Shown: positions 17,127 through 26,376, numbered from the stretch's first letter. The stretch is DNA of 64,000 bases from Bradyrhizobium sp. CIAT3101 (GCF_029714945.1 NZ_CP121634.1:558001-622000); one strand, 5' to 3'. Made by a program: numbers and translations. The notes: generated by a model from the letters alone, not told the origin.

Positions 17127-17822
17127 TCAGGGCCCGAGCAGCCGGTCGTATTGGGCCTTGACCGTCGCGTAGCATTCGCACGCCGTCTGGCGCAGCCCGT
17201 CCAGATTGAGGATCTGGATGTGTCCGCGGCTGTAGTGGATGAAATTGGCCTGCTGCAAGGTATTGGCGACCAGCGATACGCTGTTGCGCCGCGCCCCGAT
17301 CATCTGCGCCATGGCCTCCTGGGTCAGCAGCAACCGGAAGTCGCCGGACAGATCATGGGTGTGCAGCAGGCAGCGCGACAGCCGCGACTCCACCGGATGC
17401 GCCGCGTTGCAGCCCGCAGTCTGCTGCACCTGCGCGTAGACAGCGAGACCGTGGCGCGTCAGCAGCGTCCGCAGGGTGGGACTCTGTTCGGCCGCGATGC
17501 GCAGCCGGTCGAGGTCGATCACCGAGCCGACGCCGGGAACCAGCACGATCGCTGTGTTCAGCGCGCAGGCATCGCCCATGGTCGAGAGTGTACCGAGCAG
17601 GCTGTCGCGGCCGATCATGGCCACCTGGACATGCTCGCCCTTGCCAAGTTTCACGACCAGCGAGATCACGCCACGGTGCGGGAAATAGGCGCGCTTGAGC
17701 GTTTCGCCGGCTTCCACCAGCACGGCGTCATGCGGCAGATCGACCGTGCGCAGATGTGCACGGATCAGTTCATAATCGTCTGCCGACAGTGCCGACAGGA
17801 AACCGTTGGATGGGCGTACCAT
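17127..17822 (-). CDS. Crp/Fnr-family transcriptional regulator (paralogue 1)
   Basis: A 231-residue regulator with an N-terminal cyclic-nucleotide-binding-like beta roll (about 20-130) and a C-terminal winged helix (TQEAMAQMIGARRNSVSLVANTLQQANFIHYSRGHIQI). There is no Fnr-type cysteine cluster at the N-terminus. The recognition helix (RRNSVSLVA) differs from the RETVGR of CRP, so it should read a different operator. The ATG at 17822 is preferred because GGAG lies about 9 bp upstream; an ATG at 17849 is possible. A close paralogue lies just upstream. Confidence 0.87.
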   Translation of the reverse strand: MVRPSNGFLSALSADDYELIRAHLRTVDLPHDAVLVEAGETLKRAYFPHRGVISLVVKLGKGEHVQVAMIGRDSLLGTLSTMGDACALNTAIVLVPGVGSVIDLDRLRIAAEQSPTLRTLLTRHGLAVYAQVQQTAGCNAAHPVESRLSRCLLHTHDLSGDFRLLLTQEAMAQMIGARRNSVSLVANTLQQANFIHYSRGHIQILNLDGLRQTACECYATVKAQYDRLLGP

Positions 17823-18019
17823 CGTCTCCAAATCTGCCTCCTGTCTCATCCGCCGGTGAAACGCCCGCCACCGAAACCGCCGTCCCCTGCACGGTAAGTT
17901 CCATCATGTTCACGGCGGGATATATTGGCAATTGGTGCATTGTTCACAGCCGTGCCCTCGATCGCCTGATACCGCTTGGTGTGCACAGCGGCATGCAGCC
18001 GGAGATGGTAGCGCTCACA

Positions 18020-18730
18020 TCATCGCGGTCTCGCCAGCAGACGCGCGTCGTAAGCCTTCATCACGGCATAGCAATCGCATGAGGTCGCCTCCAGCGCCCG
18101 CTGATCGGTGATCACGATCTGGCCGCGGCTGTAGCGAATGATGCCGGCACGCTGCAGCGCGTGGGCGACCAGTGAAATGGCATTGCGGCGGACGCCCATC
18201 ATCTGAGCCAGCGTCTCCTGCGTCAGCGGCAGGGTTTCGCTGTCGGACAGATCCTGGGCTCGCAGCAGCCAGCGCGCCAGTCGCGCCTCGACCGGGTGCA
18301 GCGTATTGCAGAGCAGGGATTGCTGTGCCCGCGCGAGCAGCGCCTGCTCATGCCGGATCATCAGGCTGCGGAACGGCGCGCTGGTCGCGGCGATGGTTCG
18401 AAAAGCCGCAATTTCAAGCATGGACGCGGTCCCGGGGAAGAGCACGACGGCATCTGACGCTGCGATCCCGTCGGCGAGTGCCGCACCGCCGCCGACGACG
18501 CTGTCGCGGCCGAGCATCGCCACCTCGATCGTCTGCCCTTCGGAGAGACCCACCGTGATTGAAACGGTTCCATCGTGCGGAAAGTAGACGTGTCGCAGCA
18601 CCGCGCCTGCTTCACCCAAGACAGTCTCTCTGACCAATTCAATCGTGATGAGATGCGGGCGCAACAGATCCATGTCCCCAGCATCGAGCATTTGCAGCAA
18701 TCGGTTCGGCGGTGGTCCGCTCGCGATCAT
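18020..18730 (-). CDS. Crp/Fnr-family transcriptional regulator (paralogue 2)
   Basis: A 236-residue regulator with the same architecture as the gene at 17127 and recognisable similarity all along it. Shared landmarks are YFPH.G..S..V.L..G......AM.GRDS in the beta roll and TQE..AQM.G.RRN..SLVA..LQ.A..I.YSRG in the winged helix. The two look like products of a tandem duplication with considerable divergence. No Fnr-type Fe-S cysteine cluster is present. The signal is unknown. Confidence 0.87.
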   Translation of the reverse strand: MIASGPPPNRLLQMLDAGDMDLLRPHLITIELVRETVLGEAGAVLRHVYFPHDGTVSITVGLSEGQTIEVAMLGRDSVVGGGAALADGIAASDAVVLFPGTASMLEIAAFRTIAATSAPFRSLMIRHEQALLARAQQSLLCNTLHPVEARLARWLLRAQDLSDSETLPLTQETLAQMMGVRRNAISLVAHALQRAGIIRYSRGQIVITDQRALEATSCDCYAVMKAYDARLLARPR

Positions 18731-18951
18731 GCAGAATCATCCAGCGCGATGAGACGTCTGGGTCGCGCATTCGACACCTGGTTGCGTGTCAAAATAAACT
18801 ATCTTACTGGTTGTGTCACTGCCGATATACCCGTTGGGGGGCAGGCAGCTTGTCGCATTTGCAGCCGAAATGAGAACTGCGCGCGATTCGTGCACGCACC
18901 GGCGAGCCCGTCTTGCGTCATCAGCCGGGAAGGAGTGGCAAGGGGGCGTTC

Positions 18952-19235
18952 ATGAGCCGGAAACGGGCCATCGACGGCAGACGTCGCATCCGCACCTCCA
19001 TCGATCGTCCGCCGGTCTGCGCCACCTTTCTCCTTCGTCGATGCTTTTCAGCCGTCGGCAATTGCCTCGCGCCATTGCGTGGTCTGGCCGCGGATCTCGC
19101 GTCCATCCCGTTCGCGTGCTGCACAAGGCCGGCGCCGCGTGCTGCCTGCGCAAGCCGTTCACGCCGGATGCGCTGCTGGCTGCCATCAAGGACTGTCTTG
19201 CCGAGTCTCGCGCCGCTGCTGCGCGGCCGGGTTAG
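18952..19235 (+). pseudogene. Remnant of a response-regulator receiver domain
   Basis: The frame ending at 19235 closes with KAGAACCLRKPFTPDALLAAIKDCLAE, an unmistakable C-terminal receiver segment with the conserved KP. Upstream of about 19110 the same frame is not receiver-like. A different frame, starting at ATG 18952 after an AGGAG-like site, carries only weak resemblance to a receiver N-terminus. No acidic pocket or phospho-acceptor Asp is visible in any frame. This fits a gene shortened by deletion and frameshift, and it lies immediately before the che operon. Confidence 0.55.
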
Positions 19236-19654
19236 CGCGTTATTGTCCGTGACGCGCACGAGGTAAGAGTCCGTTTACCGCGAGCGCAGTCCTTGCGGAT
19301 TTCAGCACGGCATCGAGAGACGGTCGCATGCGCGATTCCGATCGCGCGTGATTTGAGTCAATTCGCGCAAGCCGTGCATATCTCCCGATTCCGCCGGGAT
19401 TTTTTTGCGCATGTCGCGACGCCATTATCGGCGCGTTTACTTGTTGCGTTTCAGGCCCGATGCCGCGTGCGGGATTTGCCGAAAATCGCAGCCTCGCGCG
19501 GTCGAACGGCAAACTTCGCTTCAATATCCGTATTAGCACGGAGGATGAAATTAACGGGACCGTGAAATGGGTTGTCTAACGATTTAAGAGCGGACTTCCG
19601 CCGATTCCAAGCGCGGCGCAGGCGTCGAGGTCCAGCTCAGTCAAGGCGTAGCTC
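19236..19654. other. Upstream region of the che operon
   Basis: A 419-bp stretch between the receiver remnant and cheA. It is AT-richer than its surroundings around 19330-19580. It should carry the che promoter, but I could not pick out a convincing -35/-10 or sigma-54 pair. No small gene supported. Confidence 0.4.
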
Positions 19655-22438
19655 ATGGATGATCTGTTGCGGGAGTTTCTGACGGAGACCAGCGAGAGCC
19701 TGGACACCGTCGACAATCAGCTGGTGAAGTTCGAGCAGGAGCCGAACAACGCCAAGATCCTCGATAACATCTTCCGCCTGGTCCATACCATCAAGGGTAC
19801 GTGCGGCTTCCTCGGACTGCCGCGGCTCGAAGCGCTGGCACATGCCGGCGAGACGCTGATGAGCAAATTCCGCGACGGCATGCCGGTGACCGGACAGGCC
19901 GTGACGCTGATCCTGTCCTCGATCGATCGCATCAAGGAGATCCTCGCAGGCCTCGAGGCAACCGAAGCCGAGCCCGAGGGCAACGACCGCGATCTCATCG
20001 ACAAGCTGGAAGCGATGGTCGAGCAGGGCATGGCCGCGATGGCCGCCGGCGCCGCTGCGCCCGTCGCTGAAGCCCCGCCGCTGGTGCCGGAGGCACCCGT
20101 TGCGGCTGCGCCCGCTCCCGCAAAGGAGATGACCACGGGCACGCTGATCGACCAGACCCTGGAGCGTCCGCTGCGTCCCGGCGAAGTCTCGCTCGACGAT
20201 CTCGAGCGTGCCTTCCGCGAGACCGCGATCGAAGCGCCCGCGCCTGTTGCAAAGGCCGAACCCGTTGCCGAGGCTCCGGCACCTGTTGCCAAGGACGCTA
20301 ACAAGGACGCCAAGGTGCCCAGGGAAAAAGCGGCCAAGAAGTCGGCCGCCGACGAGACGGGCGCCGAAGGCGACCGCGTCGCCAACCAGTCGATCCGCGT
20401 CAACGTGGATACGCTCGAGCACCTGATGACCATGGTCTCCGAGCTGGTGCTGACCCGCAACCAGCTCTTGGAGATCTCCCGCCGCAACGAGGACACCGAG
20501 TTCAAGGTGCCGTTGCAGCGCCTCTCCAACGTCACCGCCGAGCTGCAGGAAGGCGTCATGAAGACGCGCATGCAGCCGATCGGCAATGCCTGGCAGAAGC
20601 TGCCCCGCATCGTCCGCGATCTCTCGTCCGAACTCGGCAAGCAGATCGACCTGGAGATGCACGGCGCCGACACCGAGCTCGACCGCCAGGTGCTCGATCT
20701 GATCAAGGACCCGCTCACCCACATGGTGCGCAACTCCGCCGATCATGGCCTGGAGACCCCCGCCGAGCGCCTCGCCAGCGGCAAGGGCGAGCAGGGCACC
20801 ATTCGTCTGTCCGCCTATCACGAGGGCGGCCACATCATCATCTGCATCGCCGACAACGGCCGCGGCCTCAACACCGAGAAGATCAAGGCCAAGGCGCTCT
20901 CCTCAGGTCTCGTCACCGAGGCCGAGCTGGAGAAGATGTCGGAAGCCCAGATCCACAAGTTCATCTTCGCGCCCGGCTTCTCCACCGCGGCCGCCATCAC
21001 CTCGGTCTCCGGCCGTGGCGTCGGCATGGACGTGGTCCGCACCAATATCGACCAGATCGGCGGCACCATCGACATCAAGTCGGTCGCAGGCGAAGGCTCC
21101 TCCGTCACCATCAAGATCCCGCTGACCTTGGCCATCGTCTCCGCGCTGATCGTCGAGGCCGCCGGTGATCGCTTCGCGATCCCGCAGCTCTCGGTGGTCG
21201 AGCTGGTCCGTGCCCGCGCCAACTCGGAGCACCGCATCGAGCGCATCAAGGACACCGCGGTCCTGCGCCTGCGCAACAAGCTCTTGCCGCTGATCCACCT
21301 GAAGAAGCTGCTCAAGATCGACGACGGCGCGGCTTCCGATCCCGAGAACGGTTTTATCGTGGTGACGCAGGTCGGCAGCCAGACGTTTGGCATCGTCGTC
21401 GACGGCGTGTTCCACACCGAAGAAATCGTGGTCAAGCCGATGTCGACGAAACTGCGTCACATCGACATGTTCTCCGGCAATACCATCCTGGGCGATGGCG
21501 CGGTGATCATGATCATCGACCCCAACGGCATTGCCAAGGCGCTCGGCGCCGCCGGCTCCTCGGCCCATGACATGGCCGACGACAATGGCGCGCACCACAT
21601 CGGTTCGGGTGAGCAGACCACCTCGCTGCTGGTGTTCCGCGCCGGCTCGTCCCAGCCCAAGGCGGTCCCGCTCGGGCTCGTCACCCGCCTCGAAGAGCTC
21701 CCCGCCGACAAGATCGAGTTCAGTAACGGCCGCTACATGGTGCAGTACCGCGAGCAGCTGATGCCGCTGGTGGCCATGGACGGCGTCACCATCGCGAGCC
21801 AGGGCGCGCAGCCGATCCTGGTGTTCGCCGATGACGGCCGTTCCATGGGGCTCGTCGTCGACGAGATCATCGACATCGTCGAGGAGCGCCTCAACATCGA
21901 GGTCGGCGGCTCGGCTAGCGGCATCCTCGGCTCGGCCGTGATCAAGGGCCAGGCCACCGAGGTGATCGACGTCGGCCACTTCCTGCCGATGGCGTTCTCC
22001 GACTGGTTCACCCGCAAGGAGATGAAGCCGTCGATGCACTCGCAGTCGGTGCTGCTGGTCGACGACTCCGCGTTCTTCCGCAACATGCTGGCGCCGGTGC
22101 TGAAAGCGGCCGGCTACCGCGTCCGCACCGCGCCGACCGCGCAGGAGGGCCTCGCCGCGCTCCGTGCCCAGACCTTCGACGTGGTGCTGACCGACATCGA
22201 GATGCCCGACATGAACGGGTTCGAGTTTGCCGAGACCATCCGCTCCGACAGCAATCTGGGCGCGATGCCGATCATCGGCCTCTCCGCCCTGGTGTCGCCG
22301 GCCGCGATCGAGCGCGGCCGTCAGGCCGGCTTCCACGACTATGTCGCCAAGTTCGACCGTCCCGGTCTGATCGCGGCGCTGAAGGAACAGACCGCGGGTG
22401 CCGCCGGCGCCTCCGAGCTGAACCGGGCAGCGGCGTAA
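19655..22438 (+). CDS. cheA: Chemotaxis histidine kinase CheA with tandem CheW domains and C-terminal receiver
   Basis: A 927-residue CheA. Domains in order: Hpt/P1 (about 1-110, H44 in LVHTIKGTCGF), an Ala/Pro/Lys-rich linker, P3 dimerisation (about 245-310), the HATPase/P4 (about 310-500, including HMVRNSADHGLETP and ADNGRGLN and GRGVGMDVV), a CheW/P5 domain (about 500-640), a second CheW-like domain (about 655-780), and a receiver (about 795-915, VLLVDDSAFF, phospho-Asp in VVLTDIEMPDMNG). No CheY-docking P2 is obvious. It heads an operon with cheW, cheY, cheR and a PilZ-like gene. A ribosome site (AAGGCG) precedes ATG 19655. Confidence 0.95.
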   Translation: MDDLLREFLTETSESLDTVDNQLVKFEQEPNNAKILDNIFRLVHTIKGTCGFLGLPRLEALAHAGETLMSKFRDGMPVTGQAVTLILSSIDRIKEILAGLEATEAEPEGNDRDLIDKLEAMVEQGMAAMAAGAAAPVAEAPPLVPEAPVAAAPAPAKEMTTGTLIDQTLERPLRPGEVSLDDLERAFRETAIEAPAPVAKAEPVAEAPAPVAKDANKDAKVPREKAAKKSAADETGAEGDRVANQSIRVNVDTLEHLMTMVSELVLTRNQLLEISRRNEDTEFKVPLQRLSNVTAELQEGVMKTRMQPIGNAWQKLPRIVRDLSSELGKQIDLEMHGADTELDRQVLDLIKDPLTHMVRNSADHGLETPAERLASGKGEQGTIRLSAYHEGGHIIICIADNGRGLNTEKIKAKALSSGLVTEAELEKMSEAQIHKFIFAPGFSTAAAITSVSGRGVGMDVVRTNIDQIGGTIDIKSVAGEGSSVTIKIPLTLAIVSALIVEAAGDRFAIPQLSVVELVRARANSEHRIERIKDTAVLRLRNKLLPLIHLKKLLKIDDGAASDPENGFIVVTQVGSQTFGIVVDGVFHTEEIVVKPMSTKLRHIDMFSGNTILGDGAVIMIIDPNGIAKALGAAGSSAHDMADDNGAHHIGSGEQTTSLLVFRAGSSQPKAVPLGLVTRLEELPADKIEFSNGRYMVQYREQLMPLVAMDGVTIASQGAQPILVFADDGRSMGLVVDEIIDIVEERLNIEVGGSASGILGSAVIKGQATEVIDVGHFLPMAFSDWFTRKEMKPSMHSQSVLLVDDSAFFRNMLAPVLKAAGYRVRTAPTAQEGLAALRAQTFDVVLTDIEMPDMNGFEFAETIRSDSNLGAMPIIGLSALVSPAAIERGRQAGFHDYVAKFDRPGLIAALKEQTAGAAGASELNRAAA

Positions 22439-22462
22439 CGACAGGGATCAGGAGATATCGAT

Positions 22463-22936
22463 ATGACCAAGAAGACCCAGTCCGGCGAAGGCGCCATGGT
22501 CGAGTACGTCACCGCGATGATCGGTGGCCAGCTGTTCGGCCTGCCGATCTCCCGCGTCCAGGACGTGTTCATGCCCGAGCGCGTCACCCGCGTTCCCTTG
22601 TCCTCGCGCGAGATCGCGGGCGTCTTGAACCTGCGCGGCCGCATCGTCACCGTGGTCGACATGCGCGCCCGCCTCGGCCTGCCCAAGCCGGAGGATGGCA
22701 AGACCCCAATGGCTGTCGGCGTCGACCTGCGCGGCGAATCCTATGGCCTCCTGATCGACCAGATCGGCGAGGTGCTGCGCCTGTCCGAGAACGGCATGGA
22801 AGAGAACCCGGTCAATCTCGACCCCCGCATGGCCAAGCTCGCCGGCGGTGTCCACCGTCTCGACGGTCAGCTCATGGTCGTCCTCGATGTCGATCGCGTC
22901 CTCGAGCTCAAGACCGACGTGCAAATGGCTGCCTGA
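22463..22936 (+). CDS. cheW: Chemotaxis coupling protein CheW
   Basis: A 157-residue single-domain CheW (about residues 12-150), which couples chemoreceptors to CheA. Characteristic segments are GQLFGLPISRVQDVF, RVPLSSREIAGVLNLRGRIVTVVDMRARLGLP and GESYGLLIDQIGEVLRL. It begins 24 bp after cheA with an AGGAG ribosome site, clearly within the operon. Confidence 0.95.
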   Translation: MTKKTQSGEGAMVEYVTAMIGGQLFGLPISRVQDVFMPERVTRVPLSSREIAGVLNLRGRIVTVVDMRARLGLPKPEDGKTPMAVGVDLRGESYGLLIDQIGEVLRLSENGMEENPVNLDPRMAKLAGGVHRLDGQLMVVLDVDRVLELKTDVQMAA

Positions 22937-22971
22937 ACTTTCACAAAAGACATTTTAGCCGGAGATCCAAG

Positions 22972-23361
22972 ATGAAGACCTGTTTGGTGGTTGACGATTC
23001 CAGCATCGTTCGCAAGGTCGCCCGTCGCATCGTCGAAGCGCTGGGCTTTCAAGTCATTGAAGCGGAAGACGGTGTCGAGGCGCTGGTTCATTGCAAGAAG
23101 GCGATGCCGGAAGCCATCCTGCTCGACTGGAACATGCCTGTCATGGACGGCTTCCAGTTCCTGGGAACGCTGCGCCGCATGCCCGGCGGCGATGAGCCCA
23201 AGGTCGTGTTCTGCACCACCGAGAACGGCATCGACCATATCACCAAGGCGATGGGTGGCGGTGCCAACGAGTACATCATGAAGCCGTTCGACAAGGAAAT
23301 CGTGCTGGCGAAGTTCCAGGAAGTCGGGTTGGTCGCGCGCGAAGAAGAGACTGCTGCCTGA
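22972..23361 (+). CDS. cheY: CheY-type single-domain response regulator
   Basis: A 129-residue stand-alone receiver. It has the acidic pair DD at 8-9, the phospho-acceptor in AILLDWNMPVMDG, the conserved Thr in FCTTEN and the Lys in YIMKPFD. It sits between cheW and cheR, so it is the expected output regulator of this chemosensory operon. A GGAG ribosome site lies about 10 bp upstream of the ATG. Confidence 0.93.
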   Translation: MKTCLVVDDSSIVRKVARRIVEALGFQVIEAEDGVEALVHCKKAMPEAILLDWNMPVMDGFQFLGTLRRMPGGDEPKVVFCTTENGIDHITKAMGGGANEYIMKPFDKEIVLAKFQEVGLVAREEETAA

Positions 23362-23395
23362 AAATACACCTGTTCGTAGCGTCAAGAGGTATCCT

Positions 23396-24268
23396 GTGAA
23401 CGCGCCCGATTACGAGTATCTGCGTAAGTTGCTGAAAGAGCGCTCCGGTCTCGACCTGTCCGCCGACAAGCAATATCTGATCGAAAGCCGCCTGCTGCCG
23501 CTGGCGCGCAAGGCCGGGCTCTCCGGCATTCCCGAGCTCGTGCAGAAGCTGCAGGGTGGCTCGAGCGCCCTGATGACCAACGTGGTCGAAGCCATGACCA
23601 CGAACGAAACCTTCTTTTTCCGCGACAAGGTGCCGTTCGACCATTTCCGCGACACCATCATGCCTGAGGTCCTCAAGGCCCGCGCCGGCCGCCGCAGCGT
23701 GCGGATCTGGTGCGCCGCCGGCTCGACCGGACAGGAGCCCTATTCGCTGGCGATGACCCTGAAGGAGATGAGCGCGGCACTGACCGGATGGCGTGTCGAG
23801 ATCATTGCGACCGACCTCTCGCAGGAAGTGCTCGAGAAGGCCAAGGCCGGCGTCTACAGCCAGTTCGAAGTGCAGCGCGGCCTGCCGATCCAGATGCTGA
23901 TGAAATATTTCAAGCAGACCGGCGAAACCTGGCAGGTCAATCCCGAGCTGCGCGCGATGATCCAGCACCGGCAGCTCAATCTGCTGCAGGATTTCTCCAA
24001 CCTCGGTACGTTCGACGTCATCTTCTGCCGCAACGTGCTGATCTATTTCGACCAGGAAACCAAGATCAACATCTTCAACCGCCTGGCCCGCCAGATCGAG
24101 CCCGACGGCTTCCTGGTGCTCGGCGCTGCGGAAACCGTGGTCGGACTGACCGATACGTTCAAGCCGCTTGCCGATCGCCGCGGCCTCTACAGGCCGAACG
24201 ATCCGCGTGCGGCGGCGGCGCCGGTCGGTGCCGGGGCGCCGCGCATGGCGGCGATGGCAGGACGATAA
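23396..24268 (+). CDS. cheR: Chemoreceptor methyltransferase CheR
   Basis: A 290-residue SAM-dependent methyltransferase that methylates glutamates of chemoreceptors. The N-terminal helical domain (about 1-75) includes YEYLRKLLKERSGLDLSADK. The catalytic domain carries TNETFFFRD, the SAM motif IWCAAGSTGQEPYSLAM, and FDVIFCRNVLIYFD. The start is GTG at 23396 with AGAGGT upstream. No cheB methylesterase is present in the operon, so its opposing activity must come from elsewhere. Confidence 0.93.
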   Translation: MNAPDYEYLRKLLKERSGLDLSADKQYLIESRLLPLARKAGLSGIPELVQKLQGGSSALMTNVVEAMTTNETFFFRDKVPFDHFRDTIMPEVLKARAGRRSVRIWCAAGSTGQEPYSLAMTLKEMSAALTGWRVEIIATDLSQEVLEKAKAGVYSQFEVQRGLPIQMLMKYFKQTGETWQVNPELRAMIQHRQLNLLQDFSNLGTFDVIFCRNVLIYFDQETKINIFNRLARQIEPDGFLVLGAAETVVGLTDTFKPLADRRGLYRPNDPRAAAAPVGAGAPRMAAMAGR

Positions 24269-24270
24269 GA

Positions 24271-24585
24271 ATGGCCGAGGAAGGCAAGGGCGCAGAGCGC
24301 GTCACGTTCAGTCGAGGTTATGATGTCTGCATCATGGCCATCGACGGCACGTGGCGGCGCGACTGCACCCTCAATGCGATTTCCGACACCGATGCCATCC
24401 TCACGGTGGAGGGCTCGATCCAGGGGTTGAACCTCAAGGAGTTCTTCCTGCTGCTGTCATCCACCGGCCTTGCCTATCGCCGCTGTGAGCTGGTGCGTGT
24501 CAACGGCGCCGAGATGGACATCCAGTTCCTGCGCGGCAAGAACCGCAAGAAGCGCGGCGCGGCCAGCCATGATGCGGTGGCGTGA
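24271..24585 (+). CDS. PilZ-like domain protein at the end of the che operon
   Basis: A 104-residue protein starting 2 bp after the cheR stop, so co-translated with it. The sequence (RVTFSRGYDVCIMAIDGTWRRDCTLNAISDTDAIL... then FFLLLSSTGLAYRRCELVRVNGAEMDIQFL) has the six-stranded pattern of PilZ domains. The canonical RxxxR and D/NxSxxG c-di-GMP motifs are only loosely kept, so ligand binding is uncertain. Its position suggests it tunes the chemosensory output. Confidence 0.7.
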   Translation: MAEEGKGAERVTFSRGYDVCIMAIDGTWRRDCTLNAISDTDAILTVEGSIQGLNLKEFFLLLSSTGLAYRRCELVRVNGAEMDIQFLRGKNRKKRGAASHDAVA

Positions 24586-24727
24586 TCGCCACGCGCACCG
24601 TGACGCCCTTTGCCGACGCGTTGCTTCACATTTTCTGAAAACATCCCAACGAATTGGCAGAGGCGGCTTTACGTCGCCTAAGCGCGTGCCGTGTATCAAC
24701 TGACGGTCGCAATTTCAGGGTCCGGCC

Positions 24728-25231
24728 ATGCCAAGAAGCTCTCTTTCCCCCATCCCCTCAAACCTGCCCGACGTCGCCGAGCGGCGCGCGCTTCAGCTCC
24801 TGGTGGTCGATGACGACGCCACGCAGCGCAGCCTGATCACGGTCGCCGCCAAGCAGGCCGGCCACGAAGTCGCCGTTGCGCCGTCGGTCGCGGAGGCCAT
24901 CGAGAAGCTGCGCGCCGCGCGCTTCGACTGCGTGACGCTCGATCTCGTGCTGGAGGATGGCGACGGCATCGACGTGCTGCGCGAGATGGCGGCGGCGAAG
25001 TTCACGGGCTCCGTGATCGTCATCAGCGGCATGGACGGCAAGCGCCGCAGCGCCGCGCGCAGCTTCGCCCGCTCCGTCGGGATCGAGCTTCAGAGCCTGC
25101 CGAAGCCGCTGGACCTCGCCGCGCTGCGCATCAGCCTCGCCAATCTCGGCAAGACGGCGATGGGGCTGCCGACCATACACACCTGGGGCGGCGTCGCCAC
25201 CGACGCGATCGTGGAGCGGCACCGCGCCTGA
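24728..25231 (+). CDS. Single-domain response regulator
   Basis: A 167-residue receiver protein with an 18-residue N-terminal extension and a short C-terminal tail. The acidic pocket is LLVVDDDATQ, the phospho-acceptor is in CVTLDLVLEDGDG, the Ser switch residue in VIVISGMDG and the Lys in LPKPLD. No output domain follows. It lies 142 bp after the che operon and could be part of it or have its own promoter. The partner kinase is not identifiable. Confidence 0.88.
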   Translation: MPRSSLSPIPSNLPDVAERRALQLLVVDDDATQRSLITVAAKQAGHEVAVAPSVAEAIEKLRAARFDCVTLDLVLEDGDGIDVLREMAAAKFTGSVIVISGMDGKRRSAARSFARSVGIELQSLPKPLDLAALRISLANLGKTAMGLPTIHTWGGVATDAIVERHRA

Positions 25232-25286
25232 GGCGCGGAACTGCCATGCAATCGGCTGCGGCAAAATCAGCCGCGCTGATTGCGGC

Positions 25287-25577
25287 CTACGCTGGATTGC
25301 CGGATTCCGACAGGTTCTGCAGGGCGTTGCCGAGCTCCACCCGGCAGGCATTGAGGGCGGCGCCCACCGTTGCGTAACGGGGCGTCACGTCGTCGAGCAC
25401 GACAATCTCGGTGGAACCCGAGATAGCGCTATCGTCTTCAGGCTCCATCGCAGCGTCGATCAGACGCATGCTGATCTCGATGCGCGCGATCAGGGAGCGA
25501 AGCTCGGCCGCGATCAACTGACGGCTGTCGGTTTCAGCCATCGCGGCGAGCGGGGGTGTGCCTGCGTAATTTAGCAT
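25287..25577 (-). CDS. Small hypothetical protein
   Basis: A 96-residue protein. The ATG at 25577 is preceded by GGAG about 8 bp upstream. It is mainly helical and acidic (RQLIAAELRSLIARIEISMRLIDAAME), with a middle strand-like segment (STEIVVLDDVTPRYATVGAALNACRVELGNAL). There is no signal peptide or membrane helix and I do not recognise a domain. It sits between response regulators on the opposite strand. Confidence 0.65.
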   Translation of the reverse strand: MLNYAGTPPLAAMAETDSRQLIAAELRSLIARIEISMRLIDAAMEPEDDSAISGSTEIVVLDDVTPRYATVGAALNACRVELGNALQNLSESGNPA

Positions 25578-25740
25578 GGATATTCTCCGTCCCCCGCAAT
25601 AAGGCACCTCGGCGCTACTTGTGCGTTAAGTTCATGTCCCGTACAAATGCGGGTGGGCCGAATCCGCGCCAAAAGCCATAGCGTTAGGCGCGGACGCGAG
25701 TCCTTGAATGCCGACGTGGCTTGGCGAATGGACATGGCAC

Positions 25741-26376
25741 ATGGTCGAACAAACCTCCCGTGGTGAGATCTTCGTGGTCGATGACGACCCGGCTGTTCGC
25801 GACACCCTGTCGATGGTGTTGAAGGCGGCGGGTTATGAGGTGATCTGCTTCGCGGACGGCGCAGCCCTGCTCTCGGTCGCGCGAAGCCGCACGCCGGCTG
25901 CGGTCCTGCTCGACGTGCACATTCCCGGAAAGTCCGGCCTCGACATCCTCAAGGAGCTGCACGGCGAAGACTATCCCGCGCCGATCTTCATGATCTCCGG
26001 CCAGGGCGACATCGCGATGGCGGTGGGAGCGATCAAGAGTGGCGCGCTCGACTTCATCGAGAAGCCGTTCCGCGGCAGCGAGATCGTCGGCCGGCTGGAC
26101 GAAGCGATCGGCGCTTATGCACGTCGGCAGACAGAGAGTGTGTCGCCGAAATTCGGCTCGCTGCATTTCCCCGGCCGCGAACCGCTGACCCGCCGGGAGC
26201 GCGAGGTGCTCGAGCAGTTCGCTGCCGGTGCCTCCAACAAGGAAGCCGGTCGGACCCTCGGCATCAGCCCGCGCACCATCGAGGATCACCGCGCCAACAT
26301 CATGAAGAAGCTCGGCGCCCGCAATGCTGCCGATCTGATCCGCATCGTGATGACCGCGGCCCAGCGCGCGTCGTAA
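25741..26376 (+). CDS. FixJ-type response regulator (receiver plus LuxR HTH)
   Basis: A 211-residue two-domain regulator. The receiver (about 8-120) has FVVDDDPAVRD, phospho-Asp in AVLLDVHIPGKSG, Ser in FMISGQG and Lys in IEKPFRG. The C-terminal helix-turn-helix reads LTRREREVLEQFAAGASNKEAGRTLGISPRTIEDHRANIMKKLGARN. This matches the FixJ/NodW/TodT branch common in Bradyrhizobium. The ATG at 25741 is chosen because it starts just before the receiver; ATG 25708 is an alternative. Its HTH resembles that of the protein at 15589. Confidence 0.9.
   Translation: MVEQTSRGEIFVVDDDPAVRDTLSMVLKAAGYEVICFADGAALLSVARSRTPAAVLLDVHIPGKSGLDILKELHGEDYPAPIFMISGQGDIAMAVGAIKSGALDFIEKPFRGSEIVGRLDEAIGAYARRQTESVSPKFGSLHFPGREPLTRREREVLEQFAAGASNKEAGRTLGISPRTIEDHRANIMKKLGARNAADLIRIVMTAAQRAS

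Noticed and set aside
20903..22336. A 477-codon frame antisense to cheA
   Set aside because: Shadow frame rich in Asp/Gly/His/Arg with no domain.
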